Of a stretch of DNA of 64,000 nucleotides, positions 53,238-61,997 are shown piece by piece. Position numbers and translations under genes: made by a program. The stretch lies in the NCBI GenBank assembly GCA_028820845.1, contig JAPPII010000033.1, positions 1-64,000 of the forward strand. The letters are read 5' to 3'. Under the pieces are notes generated by a model, which worked only from the letters and a program-made list of their open reading frames with translations, ran no database searches and had not been told where the DNA came from. The DNA comes from Candidatus Poribacteria bacterium. GTDB lineage: Bacteria > Poribacteria > WGA-4E > WGA-3G. The first letter of the stretch is position 1. Each line of letters opens with the position of its first letter.

Positions 53238-54200
53238 ATGCAACGAATCCTCATAGATACCGATCCAGGCGTAGACGACGCTTATGCAATTCTCCTCGCC
53301 ATGCGTTCGCCTGAATTGTGCGTAGAAACAATAACGACCGTCTGCGGAAATATCTCAGTCGAACAAGCAACGCAAAATCTGTTCACGATTCTCGGATCGC
53401 TTGATTTAGACGAATTTCCTATTATTGCCCAAGGCGAAGCTGCACCGCTCGTAAAACCCCTCGTGAATGCAGCACATGTCCACGGTGATGACGGCTTAGG
53501 AAATACCAGTCATCTGCAAGATACCGATGGCAACCCACGCTACTCCCCTGCAAATACCACTCTCTCATCCATGTCAGGTGTAGATCTCATTCTTGGGACA
53601 GCGGCGCAGTATCCAGATGAACTTATCATTGTAGCACTCGGTCCGCTGACGAATCTCGCCAAAGCAATCCGTAAGGATGCCGCTAAAATGCGAAGGCTTC
53701 AGAAAATTATTGTGATGGGTGGTGTTTTTGAGGACTACGGCAATGTCACAACAACAGCGGAATTCAACATCTTCGTCGATCCGCATGCAGCCCAAGAAGT
53801 CTTTCAATTTGGGGTGCCTGTTCACATCTTCCCACTTGATGCGACACACCAAGTTGTCCTGATGGGCGAACGGTTGCGCGCCGAAATTGAGGGACGGCAG
53901 GATAAAGTTTCACACTTCCTCTGGGATGCGACACAAGCCTGCATGGAATTTTATCGTCAACACGTCGGATTCTGGGGATTTCATATCCACGATGCCCTTC
54001 CCATTGCCGTGTTAACGTCTCCAGACTATTTTGAGAGTGTTGATGCCTATGTACAGGTCGAAACCGAAGGCGATTTGACCAACGGTATGACGGTTGCCGA
54101 TTTACGTCCTGAACGCCAACGTCACAATCCAAATGCACAGGTCTGTGTTAAAGTAGATGCCGAGGCGTTTTTGGATAACTTTTTCCAGCGGCTTCGGTGA
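53238..54200 (+). CDS. inosine-uridine nucleoside N-ribohydrolase
   Basis: A 320-residue nucleoside hydrolase. DTDPGVDDA at residues 7-15 is the calcium-binding signature; FHIHDALPIAVL carries the active-site His and Asp. It splits nucleosides into base and ribose in the cytoplasm for salvage. I choose the ATG at 53238 (GAAAGG upstream) over the in-frame ATG at 53196. Its last 53 bases overlap the end of the convergent beta-helix gene. It is not clearly in an operon. Confidence 0.9.
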   Translation: MQRILIDTDPGVDDAYAILLAMRSPELCVETITTVCGNISVEQATQNLFTILGSLDLDEFPIIAQGEAAPLVKPLVNAAHVHGDDGLGNTSHLQDTDGNPRYSPANTTLSSMSGVDLILGTAAQYPDELIIVALGPLTNLAKAIRKDAAKMRRLQKIIVMGGVFEDYGNVTTTAEFNIFVDPHAAQEVFQFGVPVHIFPLDATHQVVLMGERLRAEIEGRQDKVSHFLWDATQACMEFYRQHVGFWGFHIHDALPIAVLTSPDYFESVDAYVQVETEGDLTNGMTVADLRPERQRHNPNAQVCVKVDAEAFLDNFFQRLR

Positions 54201-55464
54201 AATCCGATGGATCCATATCGTTTATATCGAAAGTGTTTCCTTCAAACACGACACCTTGATTGGTTTTACCGCGCGTGAACACTGCATTCCCATCGGTCTG
54301 GAAGCGGTTATTATAGAAACGGATATTGCGAATCCCGTCGCTCACGCAGTCAACTACAGCGGGATTTCCATCGGTGGATGCTGCTGTATGGATTCTGTTC
54401 GCGAAGAAGGTTGTATCCCTGATACCGCCGTTTGCACCCGTTGACCAGAGATGGATGCCGCCATAACTGTTTTTTCTACCGTCGTTTACACTCAGGTTGT
54501 AACGGAGGATGTTCCCGTAAAAAGGTCGCGCACCCTCGAATTGTGCCAGTAGGTACCCCGCGCCATCATTATTGTGGGAATAGTTATACTGAACGGTTGA
54601 ATTTGTTACACCTCCATCCAGATCGAATCCACCCCCGTCTTTACTGCTACCGGTGCGATTGTGATGCGATTCGTTGAACTGAATCAGAACACGGTTCGCG
54701 TCCCATACCCATATACCGACAGGTCCCCCACCTGCGTAGTCGTTTAGTCTGCCGTTTTCATAAGCGCAGCAATATTCGATAGTCGCACTATCTACCTGTG
54801 CAAGAATAATACCGTTCCCTGAATGGCTGCCCTTGCCGGGGATCCCCGCGTTCCTATAGGCACTACAATTGCCGACATAGAAATCAGCGTGTGCGTAACC
54901 CGCTCGCGCTGGGTTCCATGCGCCGGTACAGCTGATGCCTGCATCTCCGTTGTCATGGCTTGTGGTATGCGTAATCCGAACATTACGGAATCCGCTCCAA
55001 CTCCCGTCTGTGGGTTCTGCCGTGAAACAGATCCCAGAATCCCTGAAGCCGCTGACATTTACCCGATGAATCCGAATATCCGTGAATTTGGCATCCCTGA
55101 GTAAGGTGTTGATGAACAAAATGCCAGAGCCTGTGTTCTCTGATGCCCCAGCACCGATGAAATTCAAGTCCTGTAGATGGATGCCGCCGCTGTTTTTCAC
55201 TACCAAACCAGAACCGACACCTGCGTCAATCGTCGCAGAACCTTCTCCATAGGAACCGATTTTTACAGCACCTACTTTCCGTCTGCTACAGGGTCTGATT
55301 TCAGTGAGGGAGAGATTTCCCACGAAGGTCTGATTCGCTTGAAACCGGACCGAATCGCCCGGCAACAACTCGGTAGTATTTACGCGTTTGATACTTCGCC
55401 ACGGCTGCGTTTTACACAAACCGGAGTTTGAATCCTTACCGTGTAGGTTGACGTAGTAATCCAT
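54148..55464 (-). CDS. right-handed parallel beta-helix protein
   Basis: A 438-residue protein with repeated short beta turns that match pectin-lyase-like folds (PbH1): runs such as GSGILFINT, DNGDAGISCTG, GNGIILAQV and GGFDLDGG. The opening YYVNLHGKDSNSG is common in this group. Polysaccharide lyases, glycosidases and surface adhesins share the fold; I see no catalytic triad that decides. I start at the ATG at 55464 because the longer frame runs into the upstream gene. No signal peptide is seen from this start. Its 3' end overlaps the nucleoside hydrolase by 53 bp. Confidence 0.8.
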   Translation of the reverse strand: MDYYVNLHGKDSNSGLCKTQPWRSIKRVNTTELLPGDSVRFQANQTFVGNLSLTEIRPCSRRKVGAVKIGSYGEGSATIDAGVGSGLVVKNSGGIHLQDLNFIGAGASENTGSGILFINTLLRDAKFTDIRIHRVNVSGFRDSGICFTAEPTDGSWSGFRNVRITHTTSHDNGDAGISCTGAWNPARAGYAHADFYVGNCSAYRNAGIPGKGSHSGNGIILAQVDSATIEYCCAYENGRLNDYAGGGPVGIWVWDANRVLIQFNESHHNRTGSSKDGGGFDLDGGVTNSTVQYNYSHNNDGAGYLLAQFEGARPFYGNILRYNLSVNDGRKNSYGGIHLWSTGANGGIRDTTFFANRIHTAASTDGNPAVVDCVSDGIRNIRFYNNRFQTDGNAVFTRGKTNQGVVFEGNTFDINDMDPSDFTEAAGKSYPKTPRHLL

Positions 55465-55483
55465 AACCGATGTTTGCCGGACG

Positions 55484-56005
55484 CTAAAACGTGTGTATTC
55501 CACCGAGCGGGTGATTCGGAATATAGCGGAGATCGTTGTACGGATCACGCTGGAGCATTAGCGGTACATCCAGTTTTGGGAGTTTCAACTCCGCAAATTT
55601 GACCCGCTGGGCATCGGTGAGTTCTAAGGCAATCTCTTCAATCAATTCATTAATCTCGTTCATAAAGATCTCGCGCTGCTTCAAAAACTTGCGTGCCTCG
55701 TCTCGGAATGCGTTGAGTTCCCGCCGCGTCCGCATGTCCGAGAATCCGCTTTCATATCGATCGTAATACCGATTTGTTAGCCCAGCGCGAAACACCTGAT
55801 AGTCCGCCTCTAACTGTTTCTTCTCAAAGTCATAGTCATCAACAATATCGCGAATCAGTTTCAGTTTAGGATGGATAGTCTGTTGTTGTACCGTTGTGAG
55901 TTGCAGTACGGTTGTACTTTTGGAGACATCAATGAGTTTAGCACCTCCGCATGCTTGCAACAGACCAGAGAGGAATAGAATGAGGAACATCCAAACGCTT
56001 CTCAT
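55484..56005 (-). CDS. helical lipoprotein
   Basis: A 173-residue lipoprotein: lipobox LLQACG near residues 15-20. The mature region is almost wholly helical and highly charged (about 40-150), suggesting a coiled-coil bundle. It ends with a proline-rich stretch. I start at 56005, where TGGAG lies eight bases upstream; the longer frame overlaps the M32 gene. No family recognised. It lies 29 bp after the carboxypeptidase gene and 19 bp before the beta-helix gene, so the three could be one operon. Confidence 0.65.
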   Translation of the reverse strand: MRSVWMFLILFLSGLLQACGGAKLIDVSKSTTVLQLTTVQQQTIHPKLKLIRDIVDDYDFEKKQLEADYQVFRAGLTNRYYDRYESGFSDMRTRRELNAFRDEARKFLKQREIFMNEINELIEEIALELTDAQRVKFAELKLPKLDVPLMLQRDPYNDLRYIPNHPLGGIHTF

Positions 56006-56034
56006 GATCAATTCTCCATTTGTAAGATACGTGC

Positions 56035-57606
56035 TTACGAAGCACTCCCGTTGGGCCACGCTTTGACCATATCCTCCCATTGCTGAGTGCCGTCGTCGCC
56101 TAAATCGTAAAAATATCCGTATTTCAGTTTAAGATATGCGATATAAGGTTTAATAGACAGGGGACTTCCTGTTGCGCGTTCAACGATTTCGGGTGCCGTA
56201 TACTTTGATCCGTGTTGGTAAAGATTCTCTTTCAACCAATTGTGAAGTGTACTGAACTTGCCCTCCCTCTTAATTTCAGCTGGAATCTCAGGATGTGCTT
56301 TAAAGGCAGAGACGTAAAATTGTGAGGCTAAGATATTGCCCAATGTGTACCCCTGAAATCCGCCACCGATGAGGCTGTAGTACCAGTGCACATCTTGCAA
56401 AACACCGTCCTTGTCATCTGGTGGCACGATGCCGAAATCTGCTTCAAACCGTTCGCGCCACGCATTGCGGATGTCTCGGATCTCAAGTTTTCCTTCTAAC
56501 AGTGCCAATTCAAGATCGAAGCGCAGCATAACATGGAGGTTATATGTTACCTCGTCGGCATTTGTGCGGATGAGAGAGCATTCTACTTTGTTGATGGCAC
56601 GATTGAATGTGTCCCGAGATACAGTACCGAGCTGCTCAGGAAAAACGCTTTGGAGTTTCGGATAGTAGTGATACCAAAACCCGCGACTCCGCCCGACCAG
56701 ATTCTCCCAGAGTCTCGACTGACTTTCATGGACACCGGAGGAGGTGCCGCGAGCGAGAGGGGTCCCCTCGAAATCCATTTGAATGCCTTGCTCATACAGT
56801 GCGTGTCCAGTCTCATGGAGCGTGCTGAACAGCGCATCACCGAGAAAATTCTCCTTTGTTCGCGTTGTAATCCGGACATCGCCGAGTGAGAACTTCGTCA
56901 TGAATGGGTGGTGTGTTTTGTCCTGCCGCCCGCGATTCATATCGTAACCAAACTGCTCAGCAACTTCTAATCCAAATTCGAGTTGTTTTTCTTCTGGAAA
57001 GTATTGATGCAAACACGAATCATCGGCGGGTTCCTGTGATGTGATCGCAGCAACAATTGGAACGAGTTCTTCACGGAGTTCGGCGAAGATACGACTCACC
57101 TCTGTCGCTTTCATCCCGTACTCGCTCGCTTCAATGAGTGGATCTGCGATATGATCATAGCCCGGAAAGAAGTTTGCTGCCTGTCTGCTGTAATCCAGCG
57201 TTTTTTCCAAGTAGGGACGGACCCGCTCAAAGTCGTCTGCCGGACGTGCCTCGGTCCATACCTGGAAAGATTCCGCACTATGATTTGCCACCTCAGCCGT
57301 GAATTCTGCGGGTATTTTAATGGCGCGTTCATATTTTCGGCGTGTGACGCGGATGAGGCTCGCTTCGTCGGAATCGTAAGAGAGACTTTTTTCGTAAGGT
57401 TCGAGTGCATCAAGCAATTTCCCGATGACGGGATCAGTGAATTTTTCGTGTGACAAACGACTAAGCGTTGCCATTTGGCGACCGCGCGCCGCAGCACCGC
57501 CAGGGGGCATATAGGTGGATTGGTCCCAATGGAGCAATCCTGCAGCGGACGATATATCGTTTATCTCAAGCAGCCGGGTTTTAAGTTCCTCAAATTTCGC
57601 TTCCAC
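56035..57606 (-). CDS. carboxypeptidase Taq-type metallopeptidase (M32)
   Basis: A 523-residue zinc carboxypeptidase of family M32. HETGH at 264-268 is the zinc-binding HExxH, followed by ALYEQG and then GVHESQSRLWEN with the third ligand Glu, all as in the Taq/Pfu enzymes. It removes C-terminal amino acids from peptides in the cytoplasm. The length fits the family. The ATG follows a GAGGAGAAT ribosome site. Confidence 0.95.
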   Translation of the reverse strand: MEAKFEELKTRLLEINDISSAAGLLHWDQSTYMPPGGAAARGRQMATLSRLSHEKFTDPVIGKLLDALEPYEKSLSYDSDEASLIRVTRRKYERAIKIPAEFTAEVANHSAESFQVWTEARPADDFERVRPYLEKTLDYSRQAANFFPGYDHIADPLIEASEYGMKATEVSRIFAELREELVPIVAAITSQEPADDSCLHQYFPEEKQLEFGLEVAEQFGYDMNRGRQDKTHHPFMTKFSLGDVRITTRTKENFLGDALFSTLHETGHALYEQGIQMDFEGTPLARGTSSGVHESQSRLWENLVGRSRGFWYHYYPKLQSVFPEQLGTVSRDTFNRAINKVECSLIRTNADEVTYNLHVMLRFDLELALLEGKLEIRDIRNAWRERFEADFGIVPPDDKDGVLQDVHWYYSLIGGGFQGYTLGNILASQFYVSAFKAHPEIPAEIKREGKFSTLHNWLKENLYQHGSKYTAPEIVERATGSPLSIKPYIAYLKLKYGYFYDLGDDGTQQWEDMVKAWPNGSAS

Positions 57607-57691
57607 AATAATATTCTCCTCGCTTGTAATCTAATACCATTTCTAAAAGTTTATCTCGCATTAACCGAACCCACTCACGTCACACCCGGTA

Positions 57692-57712
57692 GGTGCGGTT
57701 TCTAACCGCACC
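57692..57712. repeat. palindromic repeat GGTGCGGTT/AACCGCACC
   Basis: A perfect 9-bp inverted repeat with a 3-base loop, 86 bases upstream of the M32 start. Same family as 11543 and 23150. Confidence 0.6.
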
Positions 57713-57787
57713 GAGCAGTGCTGAAAAATAGCCAACCTTTTAAGAGGAATTATCAATTAGAATTGGTATAATATAATATGAGTCCAG

Positions 57788-57841
57788 TTATCCGAGTTCG
57801 ATCATTTGTTTGGTGAGTACTTCAGCTATAGACTTTGCCAT
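57788..57841 (-). other. possible 17-residue ORF with strong ribosome site
   Basis: MAKSIAEVLTKQMIELG is encoded from an ATG at 57841 with GGAGG eight bases upstream. It ends at TAA at 57788. The ribosome site is among the best in the window, but a 17-codon frame is not proof of a gene. It could be a truncated gene start or a leader peptide. Confidence 0.3.
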
Positions 57842-57892
57842 TGTTTCTACCTCCATTCCTCGTGTATATAATACGTAAGTTGCTGCCCTGTA

Positions 57893-57942
57893 GCATAATC
57901 TTTTAGATTGTGCATCTGCGTGCGCAAACTGAAAGTTTACGC
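57893..57942. repeat. two adjacent TGTAGC-type palindromic repeats
   Basis: GCATAATCT and AGATTGTGC (57893-57901, 57905-57913) form one hairpin with a 3-base loop; GCGCAAACT and AGTTTACGC (57922-57930, 57934-57942) form another. Both have the flanking TGTAGC or its reverse complement. Confidence 0.5.
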
Positions 57943-58221
57943 TACAAAATGCCTGGATCATCGACAGTTTTCAGTAAAAAATAAGGTATGCAGGTCTAAA
58001 ATCGTGTCAGTAGTAACTTGGGTATATAATATAGCACGATCCGGCTGCGAAAGCCAAATAAAAAGCGTTAGATTTGATATAGTGTATTCGCCTTTGTCTC
58101 CTGAGACCAACCGTTTTCTTCCCATGATGATAGCAAATTACAAAAATTCCGGCTTTTGTCTTATTTTCGTAACAATTAAATGCTATAATTTACGGCAGAA
58201 TCAAGCAAGGAAGGCAAATTT

Positions 58222-59142
58222 ATGCAGAAATACAATCGGATACTGTCCTTCATCATAAATATTTTAGTCATCCTAACAGGTGCCGTTGTTGTTAGCAGTT
58301 GTTCGCCGAAAGATAGCGAAGGGGGCCTCACTAAAGATGTTGACCACATCACTATCAAGAATAAAGGCTCAGACACGATGGTGAATTTGGCGCAGGCGTG
58401 GGCAGAGACGTACACGAGTATCTCCAGCCAAGCATCGGTAGAGGTGTCGGGTGGCGGTTCTGGGACAGGTGTTGCTGCACTCATCAACGGAACTGTTGAT
58501 ATAGCCAACTGCAGTCGCCAGATTAAGCCTAAGGAATTAGAGCAGGCAACGCAAAATACGGGTAAAGTGCCTCAGGAATTTATCGTCGGTTATGATGCCC
58601 TTGCGGTTTATGTCCATCATGATACACCTATTGATAAGATTACAATCCCACAGCTCGCAGAGATCTATGGCGAGAACGGCACGATAACGAAGTGGAGCCA
58701 TCTCGGTCTCACGCATACCGCCTGTCCAAGCGACAAAATTATTCGCATCAGTCGGCAATCTAATTCGGGTACGTATTTCTATTTTCGAGAGGCACTGCTT
58801 GGGACAGCGCGCGACTTTCGTATCGGTTCGTTAGATTTACACGGCTCTAAAGATGTAGTGGAAGTTATTGGAAGAACGCCCTGCGCGATTGGCTACAGCG
58901 GTATGGGGTATGCTACCTCACATGTCAAAATGTTAGAAGTCGCTACTACCTCCGATGCCCCTTACTACGCACCAACTCTTGAGAATGTTATGGCGAAAAC
59001 CTATCCTATCGCCCGTCCACTTTACATGTACTCCTTGGGTGAACCGACAGGCGCAATTAAAACATATCTCGATTGGATTTTGTCCGCCGAAGGTCAACAG
59101 ATTGTTGAGAAACTCGGTTTCGTACCGTTAGACAGCAGCTAA
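58222..59142 (+). CDS. pstS: phosphate ABC transporter substrate-binding lipoprotein
   Basis: A 306-residue PstS. The signal ends VVSSCS, a lipobox-like site, so Cys27 may be lipidated. The mature part begins ITIKNKGSDTMVNLAQAW, and SGGGSGTGVAALINGTVDIANCSR and SRQSNSGTYFYFREAL are the phosphate-binding signatures. It delivers phosphate to the Pst permease. GGAAGG lies before the ATG. It heads the pst cluster; the -10-like TATAAT at 58184 is a possible promoter. Confidence 0.93.
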   Translation: MQKYNRILSFIINILVILTGAVVVSSCSPKDSEGGLTKDVDHITIKNKGSDTMVNLAQAWAETYTSISSQASVEVSGGGSGTGVAALINGTVDIANCSRQIKPKELEQATQNTGKVPQEFIVGYDALAVYVHHDTPIDKITIPQLAEIYGENGTITKWSHLGLTHTACPSDKIIRISRQSNSGTYFYFREALLGTARDFRIGSLDLHGSKDVVEVIGRTPCAIGYSGMGYATSHVKMLEVATTSDAPYYAPTLENVMAKTYPIARPLYMYSLGEPTGAIKTYLDWILSAEGQQIVEKLGFVPLDSS

Positions 59143-59148
59143 ACATAT

Positions 59149-60054
59149 ATGAATTTTCTACGCAAAAAAAGCACAGCAAACCTGCCGTTTTCCGAAACAG
59201 CAATTGAACTGTTTATTCGCTTATGTGGTATTAGTTCTATTCTCTTTGTATTTGGTATCTTTTTCTTTGTATTTCGCGAGGGGGCGGGTTTTCTTTTCAA
59301 CGGTTTGGATTTGAAGGAGTTTCTGACGAGCGTAGAGTGGCAACCGACCTCACTCAATAATAAAAGATACGGTGCGTTTGCCTTAATTGTGGGCACTTTT
59401 AGTGTTACAGTCTTAGCAATGTGTATTGCCGTCCCTTTTGGGCTCGGCGCAGCAATTTTTGTCTCAGAGTTTTGTAGCCCAAAACTGAGAGAGACTTTCA
59501 AGATTATCATCGAGCTGCTCGCTGCGATCCCGTCGGTTGTGTGGGGGTTTATTGGGTTGACCTTGATGAATCAGCTGATTATTGCTGTGTTCAAAGCACC
59601 CATCGGTTTAACGATGCTCAACGGAGGCATTATGTTGGCGTTGATGAGTGTCCCGATCATCGTCTCTATAGCGGAGGATGCCTTAAAAGCCGTGCCAGAT
59701 TCCTATCGCGAGGCAGCGGAAGCACTCGGCGCAACCCGATGGCAGGTGGTCTATCGTGTGCTTTTACCAGCAGCAAAAAATGGGCTATTGGCAGCCGTCT
59801 TGCTCGGTGCCGCACGTTCCATCGGTGAAACAATGGCGGTCTTGATGGCAACCGGACACTCTGTTAACATTCCGTCGGGGCCGCTTTCTTGGATCCGCAC
59901 GCTAACAGCGACAATCGCCGCCGAATTAGGGGAAGTCGCGAGGGGTGATGAACACTATCAGGTCCTCTTTATTATCGGTATTCTCCTTTTTACTATCACA
60001 TTTATAGTGAACCTCATCGCTGATTTGGTTATCAAAGGCATCCGTCAAGAGTAA
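59149..60054 (+). CDS. pstC: phosphate ABC transporter permease
   Basis: A 301-residue inner-membrane permease with six membrane segments. The EAA loop, REAAEALGATRWQVVYRVLL, contacts the ATPase. The short periplasmic loop after helix 1 and the late GIRQE end are typical of PstC. It begins six bases after the pstS stop, so it is co-transcribed. It forms the channel with PstA. Sequence is complete. Confidence 0.93.
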   Translation: MNFLRKKSTANLPFSETAIELFIRLCGISSILFVFGIFFFVFREGAGFLFNGLDLKEFLTSVEWQPTSLNNKRYGAFALIVGTFSVTVLAMCIAVPFGLGAAIFVSEFCSPKLRETFKIIIELLAAIPSVVWGFIGLTLMNQLIIAVFKAPIGLTMLNGGIMLALMSVPIIVSIAEDALKAVPDSYREAAEALGATRWQVVYRVLLPAAKNGLLAAVLLGAARSIGETMAVLMATGHSVNIPSGPLSWIRTLTATIAAELGEVARGDEHYQVLFIIGILLFTITFIVNLIADLVIKGIRQE

Positions 60055-60055
60055 T

Positions 60056-60208
60056 TTTGTAGCGCAAACTTTTAGTTTACGTCTGATCCAACACAATCTA
60101 AATGAAGATTAATTTATAACTTCGGTAATTTCCTAATAATGCTTGGTGCGGTTGGGAAACCGTGAAGAAACACCCCACGGAATGCCCGGGGAATGCCACA
60201 CGGCATTC
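60056..60208. repeat. cluster of three dispersed palindromic repeats
   Basis: A TGTAGC-type repeat (60056-60082: GCGCAAACT, AGTTTACG), a degenerate GGTGCGGTT/AACCG copy near 60145-60162 and a GAATGCC-ACAC-GGCATTC hairpin (60191-60208) fill the 237-bp gap between pstC and pstA. The gap does not contain a clear promoter or terminator. Confidence 0.55.
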
Positions 60209-60291
60209 ATACCGTTGATTTACGCGCATTCCGTGTTGATTCGCAAAAACTCTACCAAGCCTGGGGAACCTATTAAGGATAATACGGAGAT

Positions 60292-61209
60292 ATGAACACT
60301 GACGTACAGGTATCGCCGCAAGAGATGTTCACGGAAACACCGATTGCCCGGCAAAAACGGCAGATAGAGAATGTAATGCGGATTTTCCTGCTTGTCATAA
60401 CAAGTCTGATGATTATCCCGCTGCTTCTCATTATCGGCTATCTCCTCTATAAGGCATTGCCGGTACTCTCTTTGGAGTTTCTGTTTACGAATCCGAAAGA
60501 CAATATGCGTGCCGGTGGACTCTGGGCACCCTTCCTTGGAACAATCTATTTAGTGGTAGTGTCTCTATTGGTGTCTGCTCCTATTGGTGTATTCGCTGCC
60601 GTCTATCTCAACGAGTATGCCCGTGATAACTGGTTTACGCGTATCACGAATTTGGCTGTTGTTAATCTGGCTGGCGTGCCGAGTATCGTCCACGCGCTGT
60701 TTGGCGTCGGTGCATTTGTCCTCTTTGCAGGTTTAGGTGAGTCTATACTCGCAGCCTCACTCACGCTCGCAATCATGACGCTTCCGGTTATTATCGCCAG
60801 CACAACGGAGGCACTTAAAGCGGTACCTATGTCTTTTAGGGAGGCGTGTTGGAATCTGGGTGCGACGCGATGGCAAACGATTCGCCGTATCGTCCTCCCT
60901 AACTCCATCAGTGGTATCCTGACGGGTGTGATTTTACAGGTATCGCGCGCAGCGGGTGAAACGGCACCTATCATGTTCACCGGGGCGGTTTTCTATAAGT
61001 CTATTGCGGAAGGAAACCTTTTCGCCTATAATATAACGGAACAGTGTATGGCACTCTCCCTACATCTTTTTACAATTTCAACACAGGTACCAGATGTGAC
61101 CGAGGGAATTCCGTACGGGACTGCAATAGTGCTTGTCGCCACTGTTTTACTCGTCAACGCCGCATCAATTGCGCTAAGGGTTTATCTCCGAACTCGAAAG
61201 AAATGGTAG
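60292..61209 (+). CDS. pstA: phosphate ABC transporter permease
   Basis: A 305-residue inner-membrane permease, six membrane segments after a cytoplasmic N-terminus of about 25 residues. The EAA loop is REACWNLGATRWQTIRRIVL. The SRAAGETAPIMFTGAVFY motif is typical of PstA. It follows pstC after a repeat-rich gap. The ribosome site is AAGGATAATACGGAG. It should pair with PstC and the two PstB-type ATPases. Confidence 0.93.
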   Translation: MNTDVQVSPQEMFTETPIARQKRQIENVMRIFLLVITSLMIIPLLLIIGYLLYKALPVLSLEFLFTNPKDNMRAGGLWAPFLGTIYLVVVSLLVSAPIGVFAAVYLNEYARDNWFTRITNLAVVNLAGVPSIVHALFGVGAFVLFAGLGESILAASLTLAIMTLPVIIASTTEALKAVPMSFREACWNLGATRWQTIRRIVLPNSISGILTGVILQVSRAAGETAPIMFTGAVFYKSIAEGNLFAYNITEQCMALSLHLFTISTQVPDVTEGIPYGTAIVLVATVLLVNAASIALRVYLRTRKKW

Positions 61210-61236
61210 AGTGGTTGTTTATAACCAGACAAAAAC

Positions 61237-61992
61237 ATGAATAAAGAAAAATTACGAAATATTGTTGAGGGGGCCGCATTTACCGCCGTCATCCAGTTTC
61301 TGATTCTTGCATCCGCTGTCGTTTTTGTGCTTGAATCCGATAGAGATGTGTGGGGATTAGCCGGATATGCAACGCATTTTCTTATTTTAGACTGGGTGTT
61401 TTTTGTTTTATTTTCAGCGGAATATGCACTGCGGGTCTACATTGAACCCAGAAAACGGGATTTCATTTTCAGTTTCTATGGTATAATTGATTTGCTGGCG
61501 ATTTTACCGTCTCTGTTTCTCGTCCCCGGATTTCGTGTGCTACGCGTCCTCCGATTCTTGCGGGTCTTCAGAATCTTCAAGGCAACCCGTTTTATCCTCG
61601 CAGTTGATCGGCTCGCAACAGCACTTCGTGGCATCCAGCAAGAACTCTTGGCACTCGTTATCTTATCGTTGATGCTCGTCTATCTCGCGGCATGCGGGAT
61701 CCACTACTTTGAGAGAGATGTCCAACCTGAAAAGTTCGGCTCTATCCTTGATTCGATGTGGTGGGCTGTTGTGACATTGACAACTGTCGGGTATGGAGAT
61801 GTCTATCCAGAAACAGGCGGTGGAAGGGTTTTCACTGCGCTCGTCACCCTTGTGGGTGTAGGGCTTATCGCGATTCCTTCTGGATTGTTGGCATCGGCTT
61901 TGACGGAAGCACGCGTGGAACGCGAAGCAGCAGAGGAAGCTGAAGAAAAAGAGAATCAATCTACGGAACACAGCGACACAAAAAGTGGCTAA
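61237..61992 (+). CDS. voltage-gated ion channel family protein (Kv-like)
   Basis: A 251-residue six-helix potassium-channel-type protein. The S4 helix near 98-113 has Arg at 100, 103, 106, 109 and 112, the every-third pattern of a voltage sensor. TTVGYGD at 182-188 is the potassium filter. It should be a tetrameric K+ channel in the inner membrane. It lies 27 bp after pstA and six before pstB1, so it is inside the pst cluster. A helper role in balancing charge or sensing energy state during phosphate uptake is inference. Confidence 0.9.
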   Translation: MNKEKLRNIVEGAAFTAVIQFLILASAVVFVLESDRDVWGLAGYATHFLILDWVFFVLFSAEYALRVYIEPRKRDFIFSFYGIIDLLAILPSLFLVPGFRVLRVLRFLRVFRIFKATRFILAVDRLATALRGIQQELLALVILSLMLVYLAACGIHYFERDVQPEKFGSILDSMWWAVVTLTTVGYGDVYPETGGGRVFTALVTLVGVGLIAIPSGLLASALTEARVEREAAEEAEEKENQSTEHSDTKSG

Positions 61993-61997
61993 AAAAT

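Larger units (their letters stand above)
57607..58221. other. 615-bp gene-poor region with repeats upstream of pst genes
   Basis: Holds a palindrome at 57692-57712, a small minus-strand ORF at 57788-57841, two TGTAGC-type palindromes at 57893-57942, and a TATAAT at 58184-58189 that could be the -10 of the pst cluster; I find no clear -35 or Pho box. A 116-codon plus-strand frame (57908-58258) shows no codon or family signal and is rejected. Confidence 0.5.

Noticed and set aside
57908-58258. 116-codon plus-strand frame upstream of pstS
   Set aside because: It runs through two palindromic repeats, overlaps the pstS start and looks like random composition.
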